A DNA stretch of 64,000 bases, from positions 744,001 through 808,000 of the forward strand of contig CAJFCV020000005.1 in NCBI GenBank assembly GCA_904066235.2, read 5' to 3'. This document shows, piece after piece, positions 62,685 through 64,000 of the stretch (the first letter of the stretch is position 1; each line of letters opens with the position of its first letter). The translations under genes were made by a program, and so were the position numbers. The stretch comes from Bursaphelenchus xylophilus (Eukaryota; Nematoda; Chromadorea; Rhabditida; Aphelenchoididae). The notes under the pieces were generated by a model. The model searched no databases. It was given only the letters and a program-made list of their open reading frames with translations, and had not been told where the DNA came from.

Positions 62685-64000
62685 AACTGCCCATCATCAC
62701 CGAATCTGCAGAATTTGTTGGCAGCTTTCCTGACGTCTTGATCCTTCTGATCCACTCCAATTCCGTCCGTCGAATACGCACAGCCTCCGCGCTCTCTGAT
62801 GGTCGTCTTGATATACTCACCTTCCCCAACCGAGTCAAAAAAGTCCCTGTCGAAGGGGAACAACCCGTAGTTCGCCGCTTCGCCTGTTGTCTTCAAGGTT
62901 ATGATGGACCCTGAAAACGTGTGATTGAGAAACAAACGGCTTGCATAAACTTTTCATTTTCCGGGGTGGCCAATCTTCGCAACTCTTTCGTTGCGGCAGA
63001 ACTCTACCCCTTTTCTGAACTCTACCCCTTTTTAAACCCTCCCCCTTTTTGAACACTCCCCCTCATTTTGAAAATTGAAAAAGTGAGGTGTGACATCTTA
63101 TACGATGAAAATTTTTTTCAAATTTAGAAAAATTAGATGTGACATCTTATACAATGAAAATTTTTTGTCAAATTGAAAAAAATAAGTAGTGACATCTTAT
63201 ACGATGAAAATTTTTTTCAATTTGAAAAAACGAGGTGTGACATGTTGTACGATGGAATTTTTTTTCAAATTGAAAAGAATAAGATGTGACATCTTATACG
63301 ATGAAAATTTTTGTCAAATTGAAAAAAATAAGTAGTGACATCTTATACGATGAAAATTTTTTTCAATTTGAAAAAACGAGGTGTGACATGTTGTACGATG
63401 AAAATTTTTTTCAATTTGAAAAAACGAGGTGTAACATGTTGTACGATGGAATTTTTTTTCAAATTGAAAAGAATAAGATGTGACATCTTATACGATGAAT
63501 TTTTTTTTATTCAATTTGAAAAAAATAAGTAGTGACATCTTATACGATGAATTTTTTTTTTCAATTTGAATCATCTCTGGTCAACGTTTCAATTTGAAAA
63601 AAAATTTCTTCGTATAATATGTCACATCTTATTTTTCTCAATTTGAAAAAAATTTTCATCGTATAAGACGTCACATCTGATTCTTTTCAATTTGAAAAAA
63701 ATTTCCATCGTATAACATGTCAAACCTCGTTTTTCAATTTGAAAAAAATTTCCATGGTATAACATGTCACGCCTCGTTTTTTCAATTTTCAAAATGGGGG
63801 AGTGTTCAAAAAGAGGGAGAGTTCAGATTTTTTGGCGAAAATCAAAAAAGGGGTAGAGTTCAGCCTTTTTTGGGGTAGAGTTGAAAAAGGGGTAGAGTTC
63901 AGATTGGGGGAAAGTTCAGAAAAGGGGGAGAGTTCAGGCTCAACCCAAATATTTACTTGCCTGTCTCCGCCAGTTTGGCCGCCTTCACATTTGCCTGCTC
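62685..64000 (-). CDS. Unrecognised secreted-family member 2 (partial, runs off the window)
   Basis: Two exons are visible: 64000-63961 (continuing outside) and 62910-62685. They encode ...VKAAKLAETG, then GSIITLKTTGEAANYG, IKTTIRERGGCAYSTDGIGV and KAANKFCRFGDDGQL. This matches family member 1 (VKAVKSGETG|GSIYTF..., GKCYYSVSGVGVEQ, KACKFGVDGQL) with the same intron positions and phases. The donor after the first exon is GCAAGT, so the intron appears to be of GC-AG type. The exon ends with the same GTAAGT-type donor in GGGCAGTT|GTAAGT. I could not find a convincing last exon before the hAT element at 62591, so the C-terminus may be lost or changed. Function unknown. Confidence 0.65.
62995..63935. 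repeat. GAACTCTACCCC / GTGACATCTTATACG foldback array (intronic)
   Basis: The left end has GAACTCTACCCCTTTT-type units, then about ten ~49-bp units starting GTGACATCTTATACGATG (63089-63560). After a short spacer, about three units run in inverse orientation (63600-63780), and the right end has AAAGGGGTAGAGTTCAG units. It fills the GC-AG intron 62911-63960 of family member 2. Confidence 0.85.

Noticed and set aside
63089..63780. CRISPR-like regularly spaced repeats
   Set aside because: The spacers are not unique, the units are contiguous minisatellite copies, and the context is a eukaryotic intron.

Overview
The window looks like a stretch of chromosome from a free-living or parasitic nematode. 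The evidence is: spliced genes on both strands with TTTCAG-type acceptors, CDS starts a few bases after an acceptor (as in trans-spliced genes), GC-richer exons inside very AT-rich introns, and nematode-like families (eRF1 with nematode-size introns, EGFR-type receptor ectodomain, secreted peptidase-like proteins). The species cannot be named from sequence alone. I reassembled gene models by hand from exon frames and splice phases; exon limits may be off by one or two bases.

Layout. 1-6.8 kb: an EGF-receptor-like ectodomain gene (+) whose introns are packed with foldback repeats. 7.7-9.3 kb: a small secreted protein (+). 9.6-10.9 kb: a long foldback element. 12.4-15.0 kb: a CCDC9-like Arg/Gly-rich protein (+). 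15.6-17.6 kb: translation release factor eRF1 (-), complete with NIKS and GGQ. 17.6-33.2 kb: about 15 kb of dispersed repeats with at most one or two gene relics. 33.2-37.9 kb: a secreted carboxylesterase with an intact triad (+). 38.55-42.55 kb: a very young LTR retrotransposon with gag but no pol. 42.6-45.4 kb (-): a secreted pepsin-fold protein whose second catalytic motif is lost. 46.5-51.2 kb (-): a secreted M1-aminopeptidase-like protein whose HExxH zinc motif is lost and which carries a one-base frameshift. 51.7-52.8 kb: an RTE-type LINE fragment interrupted by a mariner-like foldback. 53.1-55.2 kb: dihydrodiol dehydrogenase (+). 55.4-64 kb: two members of an unrecognised secreted Cys-containing family, facing each other (+ at 55.4-59.5 kb, - from 62.7 kb past the window edge), with relics of extra exon copies.

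Repeats fall into families that I label here: A, ~400-bp hAT-type MITE (8-bp target duplications); B, ~450-bp MITE ending AACAAGGGAAGTACCCC; C, ~250-bp palindromic TA-flanked MITE ending TACAGTGGGGGACC; D, ~600-bp foldback; E, ~130-150-bp MITE ending TCAGTCTGTCGGGAAAATAA; F, GAGCTGCGCCC-rich repeat; and several foldbacks whose arms are built from short tandem motifs (GCACNGTGC, TTGCGGGCA, TTTTGTCCCCAAGACG, GTGACATCTTATACGATG).

The two most unusual biological points are the side-by-side pair of secreted, apparently catalytically dead peptidases, and the unrecognised secreted family with its distant, duplicated signal-peptide exon. The most unusual structural point is the set of unrelated motifs that share one architecture, the minisatellite-armed foldback.
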